The position numbers and the translations under genes were made by a program. A DNA stretch of 64,000 nt. It comes from Sciurus carolinensis. Taxonomy: Eukaryota > Chordata > Mammalia > Rodentia > Sciuridae. Under the pieces are notes generated by a model that worked only from the letters and a program-made list of their open reading frames with translations, was not told where the DNA came from and searched no databases. Every line of letters starts with the position of its first letter. Position 1 is the stretch's first letter. Below, in pieces: positions 1 to 11,361 of the stretch. The stretch covers positions 18,157,515 to 18,221,514 of the forward strand of contig NC_062218.1 in NCBI RefSeq assembly GCF_902686445.1, written 5' to 3'.

Positions 1-696
1 TGTATAATTTTTGTTAAATACAATCATCACAGAAACAAATAAAAATAAATAAATTGTAGTAGTTGGCACTTGGTCTTTCCAATAAGAAAAGAATAGTTTT
101 CAGTTTGAAAAAAATTGATTCCATTTCATAAACAGATTTTTAAAAAAGACCTATGACTACTTTGTAGTAAAATGACTAGAACAGAAAAGTAAGGAAGAGG
201 GGGAGCAAAGGTTGGTCTATGGACCTTCAGGAGATCTACGTTAGGGTCCTTTAGTGAGAACAACACAATGGAGAAAAAGCAAAGCCTTTGTTGTATCAAC
301 ATGTCACCACAGAGCTGAAGTCACTGCAACATGCACTTGCTAGGGTACGTGACCTTCACCACTGTCCTGAGATGGACAAGGAAAAATGGACTTGAAGTTC
401 AGCAGAGCTCATGTACAAAATTATAAAATAAGATACTTTTATATCCTTTACCTACTCTCTCTTTTTTTCTTTCTTTGCTTCTTTAAAATTGGCATAGAAA
501 TCTATCTCCTGACATGAAACTTCAAATCCAGGTAAGCACTCGATTTTAATAATAAAATTGCTAAAAATTAAAAAAATAAGGAAGCATTTAGACAATTAGT
601 TTAAATTTGAACATTTTATGTAATCTTAAGATTCTTAGGAAAATAGTAGCATGATTCACATAGCAAATAACATCAATGCTATGACCTTAAAAATCA
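1..696. other. Unassigned AT-rich sequence
   Basis: No open reading frame of note, no recognised repeat and no RNA gene is visible. The stretch has many short A/T runs, typical of neutral intergenic mammalian DNA. Confidence 0.5.
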
Positions 697-1125
697 TGTT
701 AGTTTCCCATTAGTGCTGTAACAAATTTGATCACAAACATTTCAGTGCCACTATCATTGGGTGAAAATCAAGGTATTCTGGCAGATCCCATTACCTGCTG
801 AAGATCAAACAATATTCTCCTGCTTTTTACAGCCTCGGATGGCACTCCTTGCCTGTACTGACTCATTCCCCTCTTCACCTCCATGGTCACACTGCATTCT
901 TTCTCTGTGTCTCTAATCTCCCTCAGCCTGTCACATGGATATATTGGGCTGCATAGAGAGGTTATCCAAAAAATCCTGAATCATCTCCTCTATTTGTCAT
1001 TCTTACCTTAACCTGTTCAGCAAAGTTCCTTCCCTGCCCCTTTTTTCCCCAAATGAAATAAGATATACAAATCCAGGGAAAAGCACTTAATATTTGGGGG
1101 ACATTGTGGAGCCTACTCAGTTTTC
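697..1125 (-). mobile_element. MLT1-like MaLR LTR, antisense and decayed
   Basis: The left part resembles the reverse complement of an MLT1 LTR 3' end: a TTAGTTTCC-like start, a run matching 'gctgtaacaaa' and then 'aatcaaggt'. The middle has the short C/T-rich stretches seen in antisense MaLR LTRs, and the right end has 'gggggacat'. MLT1 elements are non-autonomous ERVL-related LTRs shared by placental mammals. The copy is strongly diverged, so the subfamily and exact ends are uncertain. It has no coding content. Confidence 0.5.
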
Positions 1126-3639
1126 TTGACTTAAAATATTTATGACCATTTCACATGTAAAATATATTCATCGCTTACCAACATTTTAAAAACTTCGACA
1201 TATTAATATATCAGCCCAAGTCCAAAATGTCATCTGAATACCATCAGTCCAAAATTTTTTAACATTATCGTGTAATATAAATCAGATACATAGGTTGCTC
1301 CTGGTATGAGAGAGTCTGATGAAATTTTTCTCCTCATCTATAGATCCTGTGAAGATAAAAGTTATCTGCTGCCAAGATACGATGATGGGACGGACATAAT
1401 TATAGTCTTCTTGGACATTTCCACACAAAAAGGGGGAGCAAATGGAAAAAGAAAGAAGTCTCAGTCCCAAACAATTCTGAATTCAAGCAGATAAAATCCC
1501 CTTAGGTTTCCAGGTGCCAGAGTATTCCTCTGTAGCTCAAGGCTCTGATTTTGTCCCCAGGTCCTCAGCTCTTGCCTCTTTGCCTAAATGTGTCTTCTTC
1601 TGACTGTGCAATAGCTTTCACCCCCATGTCTCTGCCTTCAGAATCATGTTTTCTTTATCTTAAAGGGCACATGTAAGTTTTCTAGTACTTTCTTAAGCCT
1701 GTTTCCTGCCTGTGTATTTGTTTTTCTTAGTTCAAAGACTTATTCATTTCATTCTTTTTCTGTCTGTTTCAGTTCAAGTGGGGAGTACTTATGCTGATAC
1801 AACATTCTCAAAAGCCTGGGTTTCTCCCCAGTTTGCCACAGACATTCACACCTTTAGGAAGAGTATCTTCCGCCTCTCTCTCCTGTCTCATACAATCTGT
1901 GCTTCTGTAATTTGCAAGATAGTTGAGTGAATCCATGTGCCATGCACGTATTCTCTGCAGACCTAGTAAAAAGATAAAAAGTTAATCTACACCATTGTCA
2001 TTTTGTCTGAAATGTACTTTTCTAGCTGTTACTTTCCTAGTTTTATCATGTTTAACAAACCAGACAGGCTGATATTGTCCCAAATCGCCTAGTGTTGATT
2101 CCTTTTAATTAAGTACTTTTTTCTTCAATGTATCGGTTTTTTACTGACATTTTACACACTAGGAGATGATACCTTCAGCACTCTGCTTCATCAAAATTCC
2201 CTCTTTACAATTTCTGATTATTCATATAACTGTAAGGTATAATTTAGCAAAGTTTTCTGTCACCTTATAATAAAGATTACCTTTCCAACAGCTTTCAATG
2301 ATTAATTTCTTTTTGTTTTTCTGAACTCTCATCAGAAATAACTCTTAACAGTTATGTTCCTATCAATGGTCTGTTTATGAAAATTTAGGCATTTTCTATC
2401 ATGTGACTAAAAAATTTCACAGGCTTCATTCGTATTATTCAATTCCAAAGTTTCTAACACATTTTCAGGTAGTTAATATTACAACATCCCATATCTCTGT
2501 ATCAAAATATGTGTTAGATTCCCATGTCTTGTACAATCAATTGCTACAAACTTGGTGTCTGGAAACAATGTACTATATTCCAACAAAATTTCAGAGACTG
2601 GACAGGAAGAGAAAACAGTCATTGGACCTTACCTCTGCACTTCATGTAGCTGCCAGATTGCATCCACTAATGCAACTCACATCTCTGTCTCCAACTCCAC
2701 AGTATTCAAACCACTACATATATTTAGATGGCATGACTTTGTAAAAAGTAGCTTCATTTTGCTTCAGTTATTTTTCTATCATACCCTGTAGATTTCAAAA
2801 GTGTACTTATTTTATTAAAGAAGTTCAGTATGTTTGAATTTACTATAAGATAATTTTTCAGATAGCCCAAAAAAGTATCATTTAAGGGTATTAGAGCATG
2901 CACTATTTTATGAAGTCTGGTTTTCCATTGACTAATATTATGTAGACTCTCTTTAGAATAATGGTGCTTGCACAGTGGGCTAACTGTTGAACTTATTTAC
3001 ATTTTATTTTCAGAAATTCAGCAAATGGTTTATCATGTGATTATCATTAAAGACCCAGATTATTAGCTTATAAATGGAACGATATTCTATTTGTATTTTA
3101 GCACACATGGCACTTCATTGCCTTCTGGCAAAAGCCACTGTTAGAACATTAAGGCATGTATTTAATATTCTCTATTAAGTAGCAATTTCTTGCAAGACAA
3201 CCTGCTGATTTGAAGCAATAGGCCAACACACCAATGTAGCAATTATAAATGCACTATGCTGCAAGAATTTCCATTTCCTTGTATTTCAGCTCATTATGTT
3301 ACAAGCTTCTTCAAAGGACCAATCAATCTCTATCATTTGCTTCTGGGGAGTGAGACTGTTATAATTTGATTTTGGGGACATTACTTCTCAAAGTATAAAA
3401 TGCTTGTATTTTGAAATGTAGGCATTCGCTCTCTCACAGATCTGCCTGGCCACACTCCTGCTTATCATGTCAGAACATTCAGTATAAATCACATAGGAAA
3501 TCTGTATCAGCAGAAAGCAAGATCCTTTTTGCTTGCTCATTAGCTAAATGAAAATGCAGAGAATAATTAGGGTCTCATCTCTGGCACATAATATTATGTG
3601 CATTCAAACAAAAAAGTGTCAGTACAATGTAGGGCAAAA
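1126..3639. other. Unassigned AT-rich sequence, 2.5 kb
   Basis: Several short open frames exist here, including about 113 codons on the plus strand at 2403-2744. None shows a recognisable domain, Kozak-like context or codon bias. No young transposon is seen. Very old repeats could be hidden; 2500-2620 has weak LTR-like wording but too little to call. Confidence 0.45.
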
Positions 3640-3795
3640 TAAAGTAGACTTTGGAACCACATTGCTTGAGGGAAGTCAAGCTCTACTCCTGACTAGCTGT
3701 GTGCCATTGATCATATTATTTATCCTACTTTTTAGCAAAATGAAAAATATTTCTGTGGCCAATCTTATTATTGCTTCCATTATTTATTCCTTTTC
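3640..3795 (+). mobile_element. MIR SINE relic
   Basis: The order of elements follows MIR: a 'gactttggaaccacattgc' block, then the conserved core 'ctagctgtgtg', then the TTA-rich stretch and the 'aatcttattattgc' part that corresponds to the MIR 3' half. MIR is a tRNA-derived SINE common to mammals and inactive for a very long time. The copy is diverged as expected. A 95-codon open frame overlapping it (3548-3835) is judged accidental. Confidence 0.65.
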
Positions 3796-4008
3796 ACAAG
3801 CGGCATATACAACATTACTTGGCCATAACACCTGAAACTGGAATTAGTCACGTAAGTTGCCTTTTGCCTGATGAACTGTGAACAGAAGTTGCACGCACTC
3901 AATCATAACAGAAGCTGTAGGGAACATGATGAAGTCTGATCATCACATACCATACTTTGCACAACAACAGCATGTTTATACTTCTGTCACAGCCCTATTT
4001 GTGATAGC

Positions 4009-4240
4009 CAGGTCATGGTGGTGTATGCACATAATCCCAGGAGACTTTAGCAGGAGGTTCACAAGATAGAGATAATAGATCACAAGATAGAATAAATAAT
4101 GTAGTAATGTAGTGAGATCCCATCTCTAAATAATAATAATAATAATAATAATACAATGAGAAGGGCTGGGCATGTAGCTCACTTGAATAGCATATACAGA
4201 ACTCCTGGCTTCATCCTTGGAACTAACATGGAAGAATGAA
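4009..4240 (+). mobile_element. B1-dID dimeric SINE
   Basis: The 5' half is B1-like (a 'ggtcatggtggtgtatgcac' start, a diverged middle, and 'gtgagatcccatctctaaataa'). An (AAT)n linker follows. The 3' half is ID-like ('agggctgggcatgtagctcac' and a diverged tRNA B-box near 4220). This 7SL-derived plus tRNA-Ala-related dimer is typical of squirrels and a few related rodents. The copy is rather old, and the linker has expanded into about seven AAT units around 4130-4153. Confidence 0.75.
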
Positions 4241-4383
4241 GCTCAGACAAATGCAGCCACAACCAAACCAAGAACAGAGTGTATAGAGTGAGGAGCATTT
4301 AACACTTGCTGTTGATAGCCCACTAAGTCATTAGGGGTAGTAGAGTAGAAAAGGCAGTGAACCTACCAGAAAATGAACAATAA

Positions 4384-6205
4384 TTTGAATCTATCCCAAT
4401 TATTGAATCCTGCTTTTATTTCTTGTGCTTTGGGAGTCATGTTAAAGAAGTCTGGTCTTAAGCCAACATGGTGAAGATTTGGACCTACTTTTACTTCTAT
4501 TTGGTGTAGGATTTCTCTGGTCTAATTTCTAGACCCTTGATCCATTTTGAGTTGAGTTTTGTGCAGGGTGAGAGATACGGGTTTAGTTTTATTTTGCTGC
4601 ATATGAATTTCCAGTTTTCCCAGCACCACTTGTTGAAGAGGCTATCATTTCTCCATTGTATGTTTTTGGTACCTTTGTCTAGTATGAGAAAACTACATTT
4701 ATGTGGGTTTGTCTCTGTGCCCTCTGTTCTGTACCATTGGTCCACCTGTCTATTTTGGTGCCAATACTATGCTGTTTTTGCTACTATTGCTCCATAGTAT
4801 AGTTGAAGTTCTGGTATTGTTATACCCCCTGTTTCCCTCTTGCTGCTAAGGATTGCCTTATCTACTCTGGGTCTATTGTTCTTCCAAATAAATTTCATGA
4901 GTGCTTGCTCTATTTCTATGAGGTACATCATTGGGATTTTAATTGGAACTGCATTGAATTTGTATAGCACTTTTGGTAGTATGGCTGTAGGGAATGCTCC
5001 TCAGGCTTATCTGACAGCAGTCACTGACACCACAGTCTAAGTAAGCCAAACAGTCTGGACAGAGAAACTGAGGTAATGGTAAAGACTCACCATGGAATGA
5101 AGGTCTCTGCAGTTGCTGAGGCTGAGTTTGAGCTGAGGGGAGGCCTCATTCTGACATGCGTCACAGAAAGCTGTGATGTGAGCTCACCAGCGCAGCTTTG
5201 CCTCATGCTGTGTGCTGGAGCTTGCCGTTCCCCCAGTCCTTTGTCTCAGACCTGTGGCTGGGCAGAATTGCTTAGGCATGCTTGGTTTGTTTGCACTAAC
5301 TGGACCCTTGACGTATAGTTCACTTTACACCAAGAATACAAATAATCAATAAATGGGCTAAGGAAATGAGCAGACACTTCACAGAAGATCTACAAGCAAT
5401 CAACAGATATATGAAAAGATTTTCAACATTTCTAGTAATAAGAGAAACTCAAATTAAAATTACCCTAAGATTTCATCTCACCCTAATTAAAATGTCTATT
5501 ATCGAGAATACAAGTAACAATGGGTATTGGAGAGGATGTGGGGGAAAAGATACATTCATACATTGCCTATGGGGTTGCAAATTGGTGCAGCCACTCAGGA
5601 AAGCAGAATGGAGATTCCTTGGATAACTAGGATTGGAACCACCATTTGACCCAGCTATCCCACTCCTTAGCCTATACCCAAAGGACTTTAAATCAACATA
5701 CTATGTGACACAGTCACATCCATGTTCATAGCTGCTCAATTCACAATAGCTGGATTGTGGAACCAACCTAGAAGCCCTGCAAAAGATGAATGTATGAAGA
5801 AACTGTGGTATATATACACAATGGAATATTATTCAGCCATAAAGAAGAATAAATCATGGCATTTGCATGTAAGTGGATGAAGTTGGAGAATATCATGCTA
5901 AGTAAGATAAAACAATCCTCAAAAAACAAAGACTGAATGTTTTTCCTGATAAGTGGATGATGGTACATAGCAGGGGGTAGGAGGGAGGCAAGAATGGAAG
6001 AAGGATGGATTGTATAGAAGAAAATGAGGGGTGAGAAGGGGTCAGGGGGAAGGAAAGATAATAGAATGAAACAAACATCATTACCCTATTACATGTATGA
6101 TCATGCAAAAGGTGTGACTCTATTTCATGTACACCCAAGAAACTATAGTTGTACCCCATTTGTGTACAATGAATCAAAAATTTTAAAATTACAAAAAAAT
6201 TAAAG
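4384..6205 (+). mobile_element. LINE-1, 3' end, with inverted 5' segment
   Basis: The right part (about 5321-6205) is the end of LINE-1 ORF2 plus the 3' UTR in plus orientation, finishing in an A-rich tail. The left part (4384 to about 4987) is an ORF2 piece in minus orientation; minus-strand reading gives typical LINE-1 wording around 4497-4970. By comparison with the full-length copy at 21524-27883, the two parts are neighbouring ORF2 segments with only about 150 bp missing between them. That is the layout expected from twin priming, where the 5' part of an insertion is inverted. About 330 bp of non-LINE-1 sequence separates the two parts. No clear target-site duplication was found. Confidence 0.8.
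4988..5320. other. GC-richer non-LINE-1 filler between inverted LINE-1 halves
   Basis: This block is clearly richer in G+C than its surroundings and matches neither LINE-1 half. It has an 80-codon open frame (5076-5318, plus) with no domain I recognise. It could be a later insertion such as an LTR fragment, a piece of captured RNA, or genomic filler added during integration. Its source cannot be told from sequence alone. Confidence 0.5.
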
Positions 6206-6917
6206 TATAAACCCTTCAGTTTCCAGATTCTGTTGTTATAACTGATTATTTCTGATCTCAGTTACTACTAATTTTAAATGATATATCTTTCCTTTCAGTT
6301 ATTATTATGTCTATTTTTCTATTTTTTTTTATTTTAGCAACCCTTTAGATTTAATTCTGAGATCAAGCAGTAGCAGTATTCATTCCCATATCTTTCATAG
6401 CACAATGTGTATGTTCATGAAGGTTTGTTTGTTTGTTTGTTTGTTTGTTTTTTGTCTTACCTATACCCTCCATGACTGGAATATACCTCCCAGCTTTTCT
6501 TTTTCCTTAAAAATATGAACAATAATATTCTGTATTTCAAATGATTATTTTGAGTAAGTTTCAGAGAAAGAAGTCAGTAACAGGCCAAGTATATAGAAGT
6601 ATCCAACTATTCTATTATTGTTAATATTTTTTCCATTATTGTCATTGTTACTCTAACTAATTTAAAAAAATAAGTGATGTATCAAAGTTAATCAAACTTT
6701 AGATTTCAATAGAGTGAATGGGAGACAAAATCATATTTCATTGAATATAATATATTATGTTATAAGATGAGGCAAGAGGAGCATATTTTCCCATATTTTA
6801 TTAAGGGATAAACAATAGAGACTGACTTTTGAATGTGTGTGTATTCTGACCCTTCTGAGATTCATTAATTTAAAAAAAAAAAATCAGTAATCTTACAAAT
6901 GTGTCATAACTAATACA
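6206..6917. other. Unassigned AT-rich sequence with a (GTTT)n tract
   Basis: A simple tract of about seven GTTT units lies at roughly 6423-6450. Otherwise the stretch holds short A/T runs only, with no gene or recognised transposon. Confidence 0.5.
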
Positions 6918-7138
6918 GTTTTTTGTTTTTTGTTTTGTTTTGTTTTGGTACAGGGACTTGATCTCAGGGCACTTGACCACTGAGACACATCCTCAGCTCT
7001 CTTTTGAATTTTATTTAGAGACAGGGTCTCACTGAGTTGCTTAGCACCTCACTTTTGCTGAGGCTGGGTTTGAATTAGCAATCCTCCTGCCTCAGCCTCC
7101 AGATCCTGGGATTACAGGCATGGTGGGACCTGGCTACA
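6918..7138 (-). mobile_element. B1-dID dimeric SINE, antisense
   Basis: On the plus strand it opens with a T-rich tail (tttgttttgtttt), then the ID half (diverged 'cttgatctcaggg' and 'accactgagacacatcc'), then the B1 half ('gagacagggtctcactgag', 'cctcagcctcc', 'gggattacaggcatg'). All parts are in the expected order, so the copy is essentially complete in antisense. Confidence 0.85.
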
Positions 7139-7175
7139 CTTCTTTTATTGTTTCCTATACCAGTAACTTTATCCC

Positions 7176-7669
7176 TGTTTTTGCCTGCTTTTTCACTGTT
7201 ATGACCAAAAGACCTGACAAGAATGATTAGAAGAGAAAAAGTGTGTTTTGGAGTTCATGGTTTTAGAAGTCTCAGTCTATAGATTATAACTCCTTAGCTC
7301 TGGGCAGGAGGTGAGACAGAATATCATGGCAGAAGAGTGTGGTGGAAGAAAGCAGTTCAGGACATGATACCAAGATCAGGATTGGGAGGAAAGGAGGGAA
7401 GGGGAGGCAGAGAGAGAGAGACAGAGGGCACAGGAGAAAGAGTGTTCAACTCACCATTGACAAAATATGAACCCCAAAGACACATCTCCAAGGATCTACC
7501 TCCTCCAACCACACCCTACAGCTTACATTTACCATCCAGTTAATCCCTACCAGAGGATTAATGCCTAGAACAGTTTCAGCCTCTTATAACCCAATCATTT
7601 AATCTCTAACCTTTCTTCCACTTTCTCATACATAAGCCTTGGGGGACACTTCATGTCTAATCCATACCA
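7176..7669 (-). mobile_element. MaLR-type LTR, antisense
   Basis: Same family as the LTRs at 9394-9836 (sense) and about 17852-18253 (antisense). Shared landmarks are 'cactgttatgaccaaaagac', 'agtctcagtc', 'gaggtgagacagaatatcat' and 'cttgggggacacttcatgtc'. It starts with TG and ends with CA when read on the plus strand, as LTRs do. No internal retroviral genes flank it, so it is a solo LTR. A purine-rich patch at 7388-7425 gives a short open frame (7337-7543) that is judged accidental. Confidence 0.6.
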
Positions 7670-9393
7670 CTTCCTAAACAACAATATATAATGACAAAAC
7701 TGGTTTATTTATTGTTTCTTAGCATTTCCCAAACTTTGCATAAGACGATTTTGTTTGCATGTGATATAAATTGATTTCAGTAATGTTTTTGTTTTTTAAG
7801 TAGGCCAAACTATTCTTAGAAAGGTGTAAACTTTATTGCTTACATAACATGCAATAAAGCAAAAGGATAAAAAGGTTTTCTAGATCTAGAAAATCACAAT
7901 AATAAAAATTTCTTAGCCCCGCGTCACTGCTAAATTCAATCTTGAACTCTCATCTATTTGAAATTGAATTGATCTCTTTTGTCCTCTGAATTTCAAGACC
8001 CTCTACTTTCAATATAGTAGGTATGTGCTAGTGTCATTTCATTGTTTTATAACTTACACCCTTCTTTCCCATTCTCTCTACCCCCATAGATCACCAGATC
8101 CTCATGAGTGAGCCTATTGTTTCTATCACTGACTCCAGATGGTAGTCTAAGGAAGTACTGTACTGCACCCCTTCCCTGTCCCTTGTTTATAGTTTGAATT
8201 TTTTATATTTCCGTTACTCAAGTAACTATGGTTAAAAAATATTCAATGAGAAATCCCAGAATTAACTTGTTTTCCATACTGAGTAGCATGGTACATTCTC
8301 AGGAAGTCCACCCAGGATGTGAATCACCCTGTGTCCACCATGCCTCTGTTTAGTATTTTTCATTTGCATTCAGTTGCTCAGTGGCCATCAAAGTTCTCAG
8401 ATTCACTGCAGTAGAAATGAGGTATTCATGTGTCCCCTGTTTTAATTTATGGCACCAAATCACGAGAGTATGATGCTGGAAATTTTATCACAGTATACTG
8501 TTATAATTGTTCTATTTTATTAGTTATTATTGTTATCTTACCATGAACAATTCATAAACTAAACTTTATCATAGGTCTATACCTGCAGAGATTAAAAAAA
8601 AAAAAACATAGTATACATGAATCTTTTTGTTATCTACAATTTCAGACATCTACTGAAGGATCTTGGAACATATGCCATACAGAAAAGTGGGCACTACTAT
8701 ATGTGGTACAAGTGACGTAGAGTTAAATAGTAAAAGAGTTTGCATTGATATAAATCTGTGATTGATTATAAAGTCTTAGCTCTTTGGATTTGATTTAACA
8801 ATTAAAATTCCTTCAACCCCATTTATTATTTGTAAATAAAATTGGTGTCTACTATACTGAGTCATAATGTTAAGAAAATATCTTTGCTACTATGGTACTA
8901 TTTACTATCAAATAATCATATATATTAGCTAACAGCTACATTATCATTTCTCTATTGTGTCTTCATAATAAAATGAGGATATCTCTAATTTTACCACTAC
9001 TATAATATTTTTATATCTTTGGTACTCAACATGCATTAATAATGAATCAAAAGACTTTAAAAGCATTGACCCAGAAAAAAATCAACTGATTTATAATTCT
9101 GAGTAATGTTTCTCAATGAAGACAATTACAATGGACTAGACTATGAAGATATAAAGCAATATCATCCATATTTGGTAAAATGAAGTACTTGGAAAACCTA
9201 TTACATAATGCTTCTAGTTTCACCCGGCTACTATTTTGAGGTATTCTGGGTTCTTGGTATCCCCTCCCTTTTGTTGCCAACAGTAACCTCTTGTGCTGAG
9301 AGGCCAAAAGGACACAGTATGGTTTAGAATCAGACAGAATGTTTACTTTTTTTTGTTGTTGTTGTTATTCATGTAGTTTGCGACTTTGAGTAC
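7670..9393. other. Unassigned AT-rich sequence, 1.7 kb
   Basis: No recognised transposon, RNA gene or meaningful open frame. Short homopolymers occur, for example the A-run near 8594-8606. Confidence 0.5.
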
Positions 9394-9836
9394 TGGTATG
9401 GTTGGATATGGAGTGTCCCCTGGAAAGCTCACAGTGTTAGGCAATGGGGATTGGTCAGTGGTGAAATGATAAGTTTATGAGCACTGTAACCTAGTGGTCC
9501 ATCCATTTGGTGGTTTAATAATTTGAATGGATTTCTGGATGGTAATTATTGGCAGGTAGGGCATAGCTTGAAGAAGTAGGTCACTAGAGGCATGCCCTCA
9601 GGGAATTATGTTTTGTCCTTGACTCCTCTTCTCTCTGCTCTTGGACTGTCACGGATCAAGTAGATTTCCTGTCATGTCCTTCCATCGGAGGTTCTGCCTC
9701 ATCTCTGACTCAGAGCAATGGAGTCAGCCATGCATGTACTGAACATCTGAAACTATGAGCTCAAAATAAACTTTACCTCCTTGAAGTCATTCTTGTTCAG
9801 ATATTTCGGTCACAGTTATGAAAGGGTGACAACACA
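9394..9836 (+). mobile_element. Solo MaLR-type LTR with near-perfect target duplication
   Basis: The element begins 'tggtatggttggatatggag' and ends '..gtgacaacaca', so it has TG...CA termini. A polyadenylation signal AATAAA lies at 9765-9770, about 70 bp before the 3' end, which fits R/U5 placement. It is flanked by AGTAC (9389-9393) and AGTAT (9837-9841), a 5-bp target-site duplication with one mismatch. At about 443 bp and with no internal region it is a solo LTR, formed by LTR-LTR recombination. It carries no coding sequence. Confidence 0.75.
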
Positions 9837-10197
9837 AGTATGCTGCATAGTTTACTGAGCCTTTGTATTATAATATAGAAATACAGATAATTATACCATT
9901 ACCACAGTATTTTGGGCATATTAAAAATATTACATTTATAAAAACAATAAATAAGTTTAAACAGCATAAATTACTAAAAGAATTTTTACTGATAATCAAA
10001 GAAAATGAAGAAATTATGTTCAGTTCATATTTTTATTTATTAATATTCAAAAATTGTCCTGATACTTATCTTTATTTTTAAATGTATTTATAGTATTTAA
10101 AATACTTTTGTTTTCATTTTGTAAATGTAGTAGTGGAAATGTCCCAAACCCAACATAGAAGAATGAAGAAATAAATAAAATCAATTGTTAGATTATT

Positions 10198-10320
10198 ACA
10201 GGTAGGCATAGGGGTGCACTCCTATAATCCCCTGCTACTCAGGAAATGGAGACAGAAAACTCCCAAGTTTGATATCAACTTGGGCAGCTCAGCAAGATGA
10301 CCTCAGAAAAACAAAATCTG
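10198..10320 (+). mobile_element. B1-like SINE monomer, diverged
   Basis: The B1/7SL-like order is visible: 'ggtaggcataggggtgcactc', 'cctataatcccctgctactc', 'aggaaatggagacagaaaac' and a short A-rich end. No ID half follows. It may be a truncated dimer or an old monomer. Confidence 0.5.
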
Positions 10321-10339
10321 TTAATATATCTCAATATTT

Positions 10340-10436
10340 GAAATAAGTAAATATATGTATATATATTTACATACACACACAAAATGTACAAATTTGTATA
10401 TACATAAACAAAATGTATATATATATTATACATACA
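10340..10436. repeat. AT/CA-rich microsatellite
   Basis: Interrupted (TA)n and (CA)n runs. The short open frames over this tract are products of the simple repeat. Confidence 0.7.
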
Positions 10437-10503
10437 GGGAGAGAGAAATTATTCTTCTTATGTTCTCCAACTTGATGTATGGCAGCAATTAAGTTTAGTC
10501 TGC

Positions 10504-10563
10504 TAAAACAAGTATCTAATACATTGTTAAACAATGTATTAAAACAAGTATCTAATACATTGT
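10504..10563. repeat. 36-bp tandem duplication with perfect hairpin
   Basis: A 24-bp block at 10504-10527 recurs exactly at 10540-10563, giving a period of 36 bp. Within it, 10518-10540 is a perfect inverted repeat with 11-bp arms (aatacattgtt / aacaatgtatt) around one central A. Just downstream, a 15-bp unit 'ctccatatttttatt' is also duplicated at about 10571-10600. No function is implied. Confidence 0.85.
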
Positions 10564-10600
10564 GCCTGACTCTCCATATTTTTATTCTCCATATTTTTAT

Positions 10601-11177
10601 TTTATCAAGCTTTTTCTCAACTAAATGTATTATCAGCAATTATAAAAAGTTCAAGACTTTTTCTACTGATTTCAAAGGACTTTTCTTTTTCAGTTAAATA
10701 TCTCAGGACGTGCTCTTTTTTGTTCCACTTAAGTGTCTTCACTTTAATGTTGCTTAAATTACCTTCTTTTTCCTTGCATCTTAATGTTGTCTCCTTGACT
10801 CCATTTGAAGTAAGTTCACACATATTATCTTGCCCTCTATTAAGAAAAATAGACCTTGAGATATTGTAATTAGTATCTTTTCATTTAATTTTTTTCTCTT
10901 TCTTTTTTTACTCTTTCCTGAACAGTAGTTCTTAATGCATAGAATTGCTAATAAACTTATTTTTATCTTTGAAGTGCAAAGACAAATGTGAAAAAATAAA
11001 TTTTTAACACTTTACTAAATTTTTTTAAATAGTTTTATTTTCATCTTAAAAATTGCCTCTGTCAGTTATTTCTCAATTTCCCAAGCTATATCCAGGATGG
11101 AAGTTAGTGTGAGCATTATCGTTTTGTATCATTTTAGCAGGAAGTGACTCTTCATATGACTTCAGCAGAAAGTAATT
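10601..11177. other. Unassigned AT-rich sequence
   Basis: No gene or recognised repeat. Open frames here are short and lack domains. Confidence 0.5.
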
Positions 11178-11361
11178 CTTTTTTTAAATTATTTTATTTA
11201 GTTTGTTTTACATGACAGTAGAATGTATTTATACATTTTGATAGATCATACATAAATGGAGTGTGATTTCTCATTTTTTTATTATACATATTGTAGGATT
11301 ACATGGGCCATGCAGTCACATATGTACAGGAGGTAATAATGTCTGTTTCACTTTACCTGTA
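11178..11361 (-). mobile_element. LINE-1 3' UTR fragment, antisense
   Basis: After a T-rich tail, the 'ttacatgacagtagaatg' and 'tcatacataaatggagtg' wording is shared with the 3' ends of the LINE-1 copies starting at 19965, 45454 and 53725. Only the last 180 bp or so of the element is present, so it is a heavily 5'-truncated insertion. Confidence 0.75.

Noticed and set aside
2403..2744. 113-codon plus-strand frame
   Set aside because: A second overlapping frame is equally open; no recognisable protein features; likely chance.
3930..4006. LINE-1-like wording 'catgtttatacttctgtcac'
   Set aside because: Only about 40 bp resembles an ORF2 end, with several mismatches; too little to call.
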